Part shown: positions 1 to 5,975 of the stretch, piece by piece
Layout: every line of letters begins with the position of its first letter
Numbering within the stretch: the first letter of the stretch is position 1
Origin: JBBIOI01 sp037443425
GTDB lineage: Bacteria > Desulfobacterota > BSN033 > UBA1163
Length of the DNA stretch: 6,933 bases
Direction of reading: 5' to 3'
Assembly: GCA_037443425.1 (NCBI GenBank)
Contig: JBBIOI010000151.1
Location: 1-6,933, forward strand
The notes under the pieces: model-generated
The model's database searches: none
What the model saw: the letters and a program-made list of their open reading frames with translations, nothing else
Told to the model about the DNA's origin: nothing
Made by a program: the position numbers and the translations under genes

Positions 1-200
1 ATTTTTTGGGCAATCTTTATAGGATAATTTGATATCCTCTGAAAAGGTGAGCTTATCTCCATGAATATGGAATCTATCCATTCTATACTGCTACGCTGTT
101 TGATTCTTAAAGAAATCAGAATCAAAACAAAGATTAGCAGTAAAATGATGAATGTAGTAGTTGTATATCTTCGAAAGAGGTAAAGGCTACGTATCCTCAT
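1..200 (-). CDS. mreC: MreC N-terminus, partial (cut by the window edge)
   Basis: The minus-strand frame opens with ATG at 200-198 and stays open to base 1, giving 66 residues with no stop. It starts MRIRSLYLFRRY, followed by one hydrophobic helix at about residues 16-31 (FIILLLIFVLILISL). Next come a basic RIKQR stretch and the segment IFMEISSPFQRI (residues 45-56). This is the usual MreC opening: a short cytoplasmic basic tail, a single membrane anchor, then the 'SP-Q' segment leading into the periplasmic coiled coil. MreC is the periplasmic scaffold of the rod-shape elongation complex and normally follows mreB. The ATG lies 5 nt after the mreB stop and has no convincing ribosome site of its own, so translation is probably coupled to mreB. 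The identification rests on position plus N-terminal pattern; the coiled coil and beta domains lie outside the window. Confidence 0.85.
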   Translation of the reverse strand, partial: MRIRSLYLFRRYTTTTFIILLLIFVLILISLRIKQRSSIEWIDSIFMEISSPFQRISNYPIKIAQK

Positions 201-205
201 CAATG

Positions 206-1243
206 TCAATATTGTGATGTTACACTATGAAGAAGGATTTCATTATCCAATACTTTTCCTGCACCAAGCACGATTGCAGAAAGTGGATCCTCTGCTATTG
301 TAATTGGGAGACCAGTAACCTCCCTTAAAAGGACATCTATGTTCTTTAATAGTGCCCCACCCCCTACGAGAACGATTCCCTTATCAGCAATATCAGCTGA
401 AAGTTCAGGAGGTGTGCTTTCAAGTGTTATTCGCACTGTATCAATGATTGTATTTATCGACTCAGCAAGTGCCTCACGAACCTCTTCGCTATTAATCTCA
501 AGTGTCTTTGGAATACCTGTAACTAAGTCTCTCCCCTTGACCTCTATGGTTTGAGGGTCTTCCTCTGGATAAGCAGTCCCTATGTTTATCTTTATTAACT
601 CTGCTGTCCTTTCACCTATGAGAAGGTTATATTTTCTCTTTACATATTGAACAATAGCCTCATCCATCTTATCTCCTGCAACACGTATCGATTGACTTGT
701 TACAATTCCAGAAAGCGATATCACTGCAACCTCAGTAGTCCCACCACCTATATCCACAATCATATTGCCAGAAGGTTCCGTAATAGGCAGTCCTGCCCCA
801 ATGGCAGCAGCCATTGGTTCTTCTATAAGATAGATTTCCCTTGCCCCTGCTGATTGAGCTGATTCTCTTACTGCCCTCTTTTCCACAGGTGTGATGCCTG
901 ACGGAACAGAAATAACAACCCTCGGCCTTATAAATGTCTTTCTGTTATGAACCTTAGCAATAAAGTACTTAAGCATCTCCCCTGTTATTTCAAAGTCCGC
1001 AATTACCCCATCCTTCATCGGCCTGATGGCAAATACATTTCCAGGTGTTCGGCCTAACATCTCTTTGGCCTCACGACCCACAGCTAAAATACGTTTCTCC
1101 CCCCTTGAATCCCTCTGAACAGCCACTACAGAGGGCTCTGATGATACAATCCCTTTCCCTTTCACATATACAACTGTATTGGCTGTTCCCAGGTCGATTG
1201 CTAAATCAGATGAAAATAAACCCCATAATGAATTAAATACCAT
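206..1243 (-). CDS. mreB: Rod shape-determining protein MreB (bacterial actin)
   Basis: This is the actin-like ATPase that forms membrane-bound filaments at the inner face of the cytoplasmic membrane and directs lateral cell-wall synthesis with MreC, MreD, RodA and PBP2. The 345-aa length is normal for the family. Visible motifs are phosphate-1 DLGTANT (17-23), RPMKDGVIADF (74-84), connect-1 EEPMAAAIGAG (141-151), phosphate-2 DIGGGTTE (164-171) and the adenosine motif VLVGGGALL (291-299). The first ten residues, MVFNSLWGLF, form a hydrophobic amphipathic stretch like the membrane-targeting helix of Gram-negative MreB. The ATG at 1243 is supported by GGGGAG about 7 nt upstream and by the conserved start-to-DLGTANT distance. 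mreC follows 5 nt after the TGA stop, so the two form an operon. No key residue appears to be missing. Confidence 0.98.
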   Translation of the reverse strand: MVFNSLWGLFSSDLAIDLGTANTVVYVKGKGIVSSEPSVVAVQRDSRGEKRILAVGREAKEMLGRTPGNVFAIRPMKDGVIADFEITGEMLKYFIAKVHNRKTFIRPRVVISVPSGITPVEKRAVRESAQSAGAREIYLIEEPMAAAIGAGLPITEPSGNMIVDIGGGTTEVAVISLSGIVTSQSIRVAGDKMDEAIVQYVKRKYNLLIGERTAELIKINIGTAYPEEDPQTIEVKGRDLVTGIPKTLEINSEEVREALAESINTIIDTVRITLESTPPELSADIADKGIVLVGGGALLKNIDVLLREVTGLPITIAEDPLSAIVLGAGKVLDNEILLHSVTSQY

Positions 1244-1270
1244 CTTTTATCTCCCCTTTTAGCTATCTTC

Positions 1271-1299
1271 ATATTAACAAATAGATTTATTTGATTCAA
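1271..1299 (-). promoter_or_regulatory. Predicted sigma-70-type promoter of mreBC
   Basis: Read on the minus strand, the -35 box TTGAAT (1294-1299) and the -10 box TAATAT (1271-1276) are separated by 17 bp. A TGT just before the -10 box fits an extended -10. The predicted start near 1264 gives a leader of about 20 nt containing the GGGGAG ribosome site. The spacer contains a small dyad, CAAATA/TATTTG, at 1278-1293. The prediction rests on motif and spacing only. Confidence 0.45.
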
Positions 1300-1302
1300 G
1301 CA

Positions 1303-1326
1303 ATTTTTTTATCCTTTTTTTATTTT
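1303..1326 (-). promoter_or_regulatory. Phased A-tracts upstream of the mreB promoter (UP-element-like)
   Basis: Two runs of seven T on the plus strand (1304-1310 and 1315-1321), followed by TTTT at 1323-1326, read as A-tracts on the mreB strand. They fall at about -40 to -60 from the start predicted near 1264, where an UP element contacts the RNA polymerase alpha subunits. Their centres are about 11 bp apart, close to one helical turn. The region is AT-rich throughout, so chance is possible. Confidence 0.3.
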
Positions 1327-1352
1327 AATCAGAGGGGATATCAGCACCTAAC

Positions 1353-1381
1353 TTGTTTTTTTAAAAAGGATTTATTAATAT
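1353..1381 (+). promoter_or_regulatory. Weak candidate promoter of the ppiD-like gene
   Basis: TTGTTT (1353-1358) and TAATAT (1376-1381) are 17 bp apart, each matching the sigma-70 consensus at four of six positions. The predicted start near 1388 would leave a short leader of about 19 nt carrying GGAG at 1396-1399, 7 nt before the ATG. This is the best plus-strand pair I find between the divergent genes, but the match is modest. Confidence 0.3.
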
Positions 1382-1406
1382 TCGTTTAAAGGAAAGGAGA
1401 AAAAAA

Positions 1407-3308
1407 ATGTTAAGAATCTTAAGAAAACATGCAAGCTCTTGGATGTTAAAAGGTATACTCATACTTGTTGCAGTAACATTTATATCATGGGGAGGATACT
1501 CATTTATTCGAGGTAAAAGAGATGACTATGTTGCAAGGGTAAATGGTGTCAAGATTGGATGGAAAGAGTACAATGATGCATTTCAGAATACAGTGAAACA
1601 GTATAGAGACATCCTTGGGCCATCTTTTTCAGATAAATTTATTGAAGAGATAAAACTTAAAAATAGGATCCTGGATGAACTTATTTCAAAAATCCTCATA
1701 CTTCAAGAAGCATATCGCCTCGGGATTTCAGTCTCTGATGAGGAATTAAAGAATTCCATAGAGTCTATACCGAACTTCCAAATAAATGGGCAATTTGATC
1801 CAAGGACTTATGAAAGATTTCTGAGGATAAATAGATTGAGTGCCGAAGAATTTGAGAGGACACAAAGAGAAAATCTCCTTCTTTTTAAAATTGTAAATAT
1901 GATCAGGCTAAACAGTGCAAAGGTTTCTGAAGATGAGATAATCGATACATACCTTTTTGAGAATGAACGTCTTAATCTACAGTTTATAAAAATCGATCCT
2001 CAGAGTTTTAAAAACTTAGTTGATGCCAACGAGATAGAGATAAAAGATTATTTTCAAAAAAATCAAGAAGACTTTAGGATACCTCAGCATGTGAAGGTAC
2101 AATATCTTATATTTAAACCTGAAAATTTTGAGAAGAAGGTATCCGTATCAGAAGAAGAGGTCAAGAATTTTTATGAAAGGCAGAAAGATAGGTTTAAAAC
2201 TCCAAAAAGGGCAAAACTTAGGGAAATCTTCATTAAGATATCAGCAGAAGATTCTCCCTCAAAAATAGAGGAAAAGAAGAAAAAGGCCGAGGAAATTTTG
2301 GAACAGGCAAAAAAGACGAAAGACTTCGCAAGTCTTGCAAAAAGATATTCTGAATCTGATACTGCCTCTAAAGGTGGAGATATAGGATGGATAGAAAAGG
2401 GGATGCTTGGAAGTTCACTCGAAAATATTATCTTCTCATTAAAGCCAGGTGATTTAAGCGGTGTATTAAGAGAAAAAAATGGTTTTTATATCTTTAAGGT
2501 TGAAGAGATTATAGATGAAAAACAGAGATCATTTAATGAAGTTAAAGATCAGATATTACAATTCCTAAGGAGAGAAAAGGCAAGAAAAGAGGCATCGCGT
2601 AAGGCTGAAGACGCATTCTACTCTCTCTTTAGAAGTCGGGATCTGGAGAAGTTTTCATTAGAAAATAATATTCCATTAAAAGGGACAGATTTTATTAAAG
2701 AAGGGGATGAAATCCCAGAGATTGGAAGAAATCCATCTTTTTATTCTGTAGCATCTTCACTAAAGATTGGAGAGATTTCTACTGTCTTAAACATTCCTCC
2801 AAATTTTTATATCATTAAATTATTGGATAAAAAGGAATCTCATATTCCTCCTCTTGATCAAGTTAAATCAGAGGTCCGGAAAAAGGTTATTGAACTTAAG
2901 GCTAAAGAGAAGGCCCGAAAGACCGCTGAGGAGATCGTTAAGACGATTCAATCGGGAAAGGACATAACAGTTATTGCGAAGGAAAAGGGCTATATGGTTG
3001 AAGAAACAGGACCCTTTATCCGTTCAACAGGTATTATACCAAAGATAGGACCACTGGGAGACCAGATGAAGATAATCTCTACTTTAACAGAAAAGAGCCC
3101 TAATGCAAAAGATATTATCGAAACAAAAGATGGTCTTTTTGTAGTCAAACTTTTAAAAGCAGAATTGCCAGATCAATCTAAATTCCAATCCGTAAAAAAG
3201 GATCTTGAGCTAAGATTATTAAACCAAAAACAAGAAGAGTATTTCCAAGGCTGGTTAAACATGTTACGCTCAAAGGCAAAAATTGAGATAAGCAAGGAAT
3301 TCCTTTAA
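1407..3308 (+). CDS. PpiD-like membrane-anchored periplasmic chaperone (SurA N-domain plus parvulin domain)
   Basis: This is a 633-aa protein, close to E. coli PpiD (623 aa). It begins with a basic tail, MLRILRKHASSW, and one membrane helix at about 13-34, giving an N-in anchor with the body in the periplasm. A SurA/PpiD-type N-terminal helical region follows (about 38-200; ARVNGVKIGWKEYNDAF at its start). The parvulin-type domain is at about 268-366, with YSESDTASKGGDIGWIEKGMLG at its core (written here only as a landmark; residues 314-335). Family members bind unfolded exported proteins near the Sec translocon. Both histidines usual in active parvulins are absent: the R-H-I-L position reads REIF (272-275) and the final G-x-H-I-x-K reads GFYIFK (359-364). 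It may therefore chaperone without isomerising. After the parvulin domain, two further stretches repeat its tail pattern (see findings). The start is supported by GGAG 7 nt upstream. The gene is divergent from mreB and convergent with the amidohydrolase gene. The family is certain; the exact name (PpiD or a SurA-like paralogue) is less so. Confidence 0.9.
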   Translation: MLRILRKHASSWMLKGILILVAVTFISWGGYSFIRGKRDDYVARVNGVKIGWKEYNDAFQNTVKQYRDILGPSFSDKFIEEIKLKNRILDELISKILILQEAYRLGISVSDEELKNSIESIPNFQINGQFDPRTYERFLRINRLSAEEFERTQRENLLLFKIVNMIRLNSAKVSEDEIIDTYLFENERLNLQFIKIDPQSFKNLVDANEIEIKDYFQKNQEDFRIPQHVKVQYLIFKPENFEKKVSVSEEEVKNFYERQKDRFKTPKRAKLREIFIKISAEDSPSKIEEKKKKAEEILEQAKKTKDFASLAKRYSESDTASKGGDIGWIEKGMLGSSLENIIFSLKPGDLSGVLREKNGFYIFKVEEIIDEKQRSFNEVKDQILQFLRREKARKEASRKAEDAFYSLFRSRDLEKFSLENNIPLKGTDFIKEGDEIPEIGRNPSFYSVASSLKIGEISTVLNIPPNFYIIKLLDKKESHIPPLDQVKSEVRKKVIELKAKEKARKTAEEIVKTIQSGKDITVIAKEKGYMVEETGPFIRSTGIIPKIGPLGDQMKIISTLTEKSPNAKDIIETKDGLFVVKLLKAELPDQSKFQSVKKDLELRLLNQKQEEYFQGWLNMLRSKAKIEISKEFL

Positions 3309-3326
3309 TCAAAATTAGTACGATAT

Positions 3327-4337
3327 TTATAAGATTTTAAATAATCTTAATACATTTCTTCCAAGGATATCTTTTTTATCATCCTCAGAGATATTAAGGG
3401 ATTTTATCTCTGAGATATATTCTTTTACATCTCTTGGTTCTCTGAATTCGTAAGGATAATCAGTACCAAATGTGATTCGATCCCTTTTAAATCCTGAAAC
3501 AGCCGCCTCAAGTGTTACCCTTGATCCACCAAATCCAGCAGTATCAAAATAGATCTTGTCAAAATTCTTATGAAAATCATCCCACAATCCCCTCTCTTTA
3601 AGTTCTCTCGGTGTTAATCCATGACCTCTTACTCCTTCTGGTAAATCCCAGTCTTTTGGTTGATGGGATGAAAGAAGTCTATATTTTAGAATCTGCATCC
3701 CTCCGCCAAAGTGTGGCATTAAGAATTTCAATTCAGGGAATCTTGGTAAAACACCATATAGGACCTCGACAACACATTTTGCAATATCGTATTCCCTTGA
3801 TATAGTTGTTGAAAGATCATACTTATCGCCTCCCCATAAGGGTCTTCTAAGAGTTGGATGAACAACAATCGGGACATCGTATCTTATGATCTCCTCATAT
3901 AAAGGCATCATGATTTCAGAATCGAGGGTAATGTTGGTGTAAGAACTTACAAGTGTAACTCCATTAAGACCGAGCTCTTCTATCGCCCTTTTAAGTTCAT
4001 TTATAGCAGAAACGCCTTCATGGACAGGAACGTGAGAACATGTGATAAATTTACCTGGGTTCTCCTTTTGAATCTTTGCATAACCATCATTTATAGCCTT
4101 ACATGTTTCAATTCCAGATGGAATCCATGCCCCAAGATTCAATAGTGCCATTGAGATTCCTGACTCTTCCATATAAATCAGGGTTTTATTGATATCCTGT
4201 AATAATTCTCCTGCCCTTGAGAATCTCTTCATTATGAATGCATAATCAACTCCATCTGCCTTTTTTGCATATTTAAGGGCCTCAGATGGAAGAAAATGAT
4301 GGTGAGTATCAACAACTTTACAATCCTGCATATCCAT
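3327..4337 (-). CDS. Amidohydrolase-2 family (ACMSD-like) metal-dependent hydrolase or decarboxylase
   Basis: This is a TIM-barrel metalloenzyme of the Amidohydro_2 type, the group containing aminocarboxymuconate-semialdehyde decarboxylase and resorcylate decarboxylases. Numbering from the ATG at 4343, the metal ligands are visible in order: DTHHH (12-16, an HxH motif), His162 in VVHPT, His211 in MPHFGGG and Asp295 in FGTDYPY. All expected ligands are present, so it should be active; its substrate cannot be read from sequence. No signal peptide is seen, so it is probably cytoplasmic. Two start codons compete. The ATG at 4343 directly abuts AAAGGAG, with no spacing. The ATG at 4337 lies 6 nt after the same GGAG and is preferred, giving 336 aa. 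It stands alone on its strand, with no pathway genes beside it, and converges on the PpiD-like gene with an 18-bp gap. Confidence 0.87.
   Translation of the reverse strand: MDMQDCKVVDTHHHFLPSEALKYAKKADGVDYAFIMKRFSRAGELLQDINKTLIYMEESGISMALLNLGAWIPSGIETCKAINDGYAKIQKENPGKFITCSHVPVHEGVSAINELKRAIEELGLNGVTLVSSYTNITLDSEIMMPLYEEIIRYDVPIVVHPTLRRPLWGGDKYDLSTTISREYDIAKCVVEVLYGVLPRFPELKFLMPHFGGGMQILKYRLLSSHQPKDWDLPEGVRGHGLTPRELKERGLWDDFHKNFDKIYFDTAGFGGSRVTLEAAVSGFKRDRITFGTDYPYEFREPRDVKEYISEIKSLNISEDDKKDILGRNVLRLFKIL
3330..3349. terminator. Weak AT-only hairpin between convergent genes
   Basis: TAAGATT (3330-3336) and AATCTTA (3343-3349) form a 7-bp stem with a 6-nt loop, overlapping the last codons of the amidohydrolase gene and lying 22 bp past the ppiD-like stop. 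The stem has a single G-C pair, and there is no clean T-run on either side. It is the only candidate bidirectional stop signal in this 18-bp convergent junction, but it is weak. Confidence 0.2.
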
Positions 4338-4351
4338 TAACATCTCCTTTT

Positions 4352-4371
4352 AAATTAAGTTTGGTTAATTT
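4352..4371. repeat. Inverted repeat at the predicted amidohydrolase transcription start
   Basis: AAATTAA (4352-4358) and TTAATTT (4365-4371) are perfect 7-bp arms around GTTTGG. The dyad touches the -10 box of the predicted minus-strand promoter and covers the predicted start near 4363, where a repressor operator would sit. The arms contain only A and T, so chance occurrence in this AT-rich DNA is a real possibility. Confidence 0.25.
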
Positions 4372-4398
4372 TATAAAAGAAAAGCGATTCTGTTTCAA
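4370..4398 (-). promoter_or_regulatory. Predicted sigma-70-type promoter of the amidohydrolase gene
   Basis: On the minus strand TTGAAA (4393-4398) and TATAAA (4370-4375) are exactly 17 bp apart, each matching the consensus at five of six positions. The predicted start near 4363 gives a leader of about 26 nt that includes the AAAGGAG ribosome site. It is among the best promoter matches in the window. Confidence 0.55.
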
Positions 4399-4420
4399 GA
4401 TATGATTTGAGTTTTATAAT
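4391..4420 (+). promoter_or_regulatory. Candidate promoter of coaBC
   Basis: A perfect TATAAT stands at 4415-4420 on the plus strand. The -35 region (TGTTTC, 4391-4396, 18-bp spacing) is poor. The predicted start near 4427 leaves a leader of about 17 nt with GGG at 4434-4436 before the ATG at 4444. The -35 region overlaps that of the opposing amidohydrolase promoter. Confidence 0.35.
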
Positions 4421-4443
4421 TTTTTATGGTATAGGGAATATTG

Positions 4444-5646
4444 ATGATAAAGGGAAGAAAGATAATTATAGGAATAACTGGTGGGATTGCTGCATATAAG
4501 GCAGCAGAGCTTGTAAGGTTTCTTATAAAAGAGGAAGCTGATGTTTACGTAGTTATGACAAAGAATGCACAACAATTCATAACCCCTCTCACATTTCAAA
4601 CCCTATCTGGAAACCCTGTTGTAACAGAGCTCTTCTCTCTTATAGATGAGAAAAAGATTGGCCATATTTCGCTTGCTGACCTTGCCAATTTAATAGTTAT
4701 AATCCCAGCAACTGCAAATATCATTGGAAAGATTGCAAATGGCATTGCAGACGATTTCCTTTCAACTATGGTAATGGCCACAAAAGCTCCTGTTCTATTC
4801 GTTCCATCTATGAATGTTAATATGTGGGAGAATAAGATACTGCAAGACAATATAAAGCGATTAATAAAATTGGGTTATGAATTTATAGAACCCGAAGAAG
4901 GGGAACTGGCCTGTCACTGGTATGGGAAAGGAAGACTTCCAGAACTGGTTGATATAGTTGAAAAAATAGAGGATATATTTTCTCCAAAGGATCTAATTGG
5001 TGAAAGGGTCCTTATCACTGCAGGTCCAACACAGGAACCGATCGATCCAGTCCGATTTATAACAAATCGATCTTCAGGTAAGATGGGCTATGCACTTGCT
5101 AAAATGGCAAGGCGAAGAGGGGCAGATGTAACCTTGATATCAGGACCGACCTCCATTTCTATTCCAAGAAAAGATATAAGAATCGTTTATGTTCGAACTG
5201 CTGAGGAGATGAGACAGAAGGTAATGGACTATTTTAAGGAATCAACTATCATTATCAAGGCAGCTGCTGTTTCAGATTTTCGACCAAGGGCTTTTAGTGA
5301 AAAAAAGATAAAAAAGGGTGCCCAGACCCTTGTCTTGGAGCTCGAAGAGACAAAAGATATCCTGAAAGAGATAGGAGATTCAAAAGGAAATAGAGTTCTT
5401 GTTGGATTTGCTGCAGAGACTGATGAACTCATTAAAAATGCACGAAAAAAATTGATCGAGAAAAATCTTGATTTTATTGTAGTAAATGACGTTACAAAAC
5501 CAGGGGCAGGGTTTGAAGTCGATACAAACCTCGTAAAGATAATCTATCCAAACGGTGAAATAAAGGATTTACCCCTTCTTTCAAAAGAAGAGGTTTCGCA
5601 ATTGATACTTGATGAGATAGTAAAATTAATAAAAAGTAGAAGATAA
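4444..5646 (+). CDS. coaBC: Bifunctional CoaBC: phosphopantothenoylcysteine decarboxylase / phosphopantothenate-cysteine ligase
   Basis: This enzyme catalyses two successive steps of coenzyme A synthesis in the cytoplasm: CTP-dependent joining of 4'-phosphopantothenate to cysteine, then FMN-dependent decarboxylation to 4'-phosphopantetheine. The N-terminal flavoprotein (CoaC) half, about residues 1-185, shows GITGGIAAYKA near the start, the active-site His in GHISLADLAN (residue 74), PATAN, PSMNVNMW with its conserved Asn, and the substrate-clamp Cys in ELACHWYGKGRLPE. The CoaB half follows with LITAGPTQEPIDPVRFITN, RSSGKMGYALA, AAAVSDFRP and LVGFAAETD. At 400 aa it is a normal full-length fusion. 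An in-frame TTG lies at 4441, but the ATG at 4444 is preferred: it sits 7 nt after GGG, against 4 nt for the TTG, and it gives the usual short lead-in. The gene has its own promoter region and converges on fmdB with a 4-bp gap. Confidence 0.97.
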   Translation: MIKGRKIIIGITGGIAAYKAAELVRFLIKEEADVYVVMTKNAQQFITPLTFQTLSGNPVVTELFSLIDEKKIGHISLADLANLIVIIPATANIIGKIANGIADDFLSTMVMATKAPVLFVPSMNVNMWENKILQDNIKRLIKLGYEFIEPEEGELACHWYGKGRLPELVDIVEKIEDIFSPKDLIGERVLITAGPTQEPIDPVRFITNRSSGKMGYALAKMARRRGADVTLISGPTSISIPRKDIRIVYVRTAEEMRQKVMDYFKESTIIIKAAAVSDFRPRAFSEKKIKKGAQTLVLELEETKDILKEIGDSKGNRVLVGFAAETDELIKNARKKLIEKNLDFIVVNDVTKPGAGFEVDTNLVKIIYPNGEIKDLPLLSKEEVSQLILDEIVKLIKSRR

Positions 5647-5650
5647 AAAT

Positions 5651-5935
5651 TTATCCTTTATGTACTTCCTTCTTGTCAGCCTTCTTTTCTTCACTTTTAT
5701 CTAATCCACTCTTTTCTCGAGCCTCTTTTTCTGCCTTTTGGCCCTCTTTTCGACTCTTCGAGGGGTAATCATTCACATAAAACCCCGATCCTTTAAGGAT
5801 GAAATTCGTAGCTGAAATCAATTTTTTTGCTGGTGAAAGACACTTGGGGCAGCAAACTTTGCAATCCTCATCTATTTTATGAAAGATTTCAAACACATCA
5901 TTACATTTTTCACACTGGTATTCATAAATTGGCAT
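5651..5935 (-). CDS. FmdB-type zinc-ribbon protein
   Basis: This is a 94-aa protein with the FmdB/CxxC_CXXC_SSSS signature: MPIYEYQCEKC at the start, a first metal pair C8/C11, a second pair C29/C32 (CPKC), then KKLIS and LKGSGFYVNDY (47-57). The four cysteines should hold one zinc. Two additional cysteines, C25 and C28, sit just before the second pair. Residues 58-94 form a highly charged Lys/Glu tail, probably disordered, which is common in longer family members. The family is widespread and was first linked to regulation of an amidase gene; its biochemical role is unknown, so no function is claimed. The start is supported by GGAGG (5946-5950), 10 nt upstream. The gene begins 40 nt after the rpoH stop on the same strand, with no visible terminator, so it is probably cotranscribed with rpoH. 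Confidence 0.92.
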   Translation of the reverse strand: MPIYEYQCEKCNDVFEIFHKIDEDCKVCCPKCLSPAKKLISATNFILKGSGFYVNDYPSKSRKEGQKAEKEAREKSGLDKSEEKKADKKEVHKG

Positions 5936-5975
5936 TTTTCTATTTCCTCCGAAGATAACCTATTTTCTTGAGAAT

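Noticed and set aside
339..554. Plus-strand reading frame opposite mreB, and similar ones at 647-853 and 1045-1236
   Set aside because: They lie antisense inside the strongly supported mreB gene, with no recognisable protein pattern.
3611..3805. Plus-strand reading frame inside the amidohydrolase gene
   Set aside because: It is opposite a conserved gene with intact metal-binding motifs and has no ribosome site or recognisable content.
4407..4435. Second coaBC promoter (TTGAGT, 17 bp, TATAGG)
   Set aside because: It would start transcription at about 4442, leaving no room for the GGG ribosome site; the upstream TATAAT fits better.
4414..4850. Minus-strand reading frames at 4414-4599 and 4596-4850, plus 5229-5432
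   Set aside because: They are antisense to the conserved coaBC coding sequence and show no family features.
5642..5655. Palindrome GATAAA-AA-TTTATC at the coaBC/fmdB convergent junction as a terminator
   Set aside because: The stem is short and AT-rich with a 2-nt loop, which cannot form a stable RNA hairpin, and no T-run follows it.
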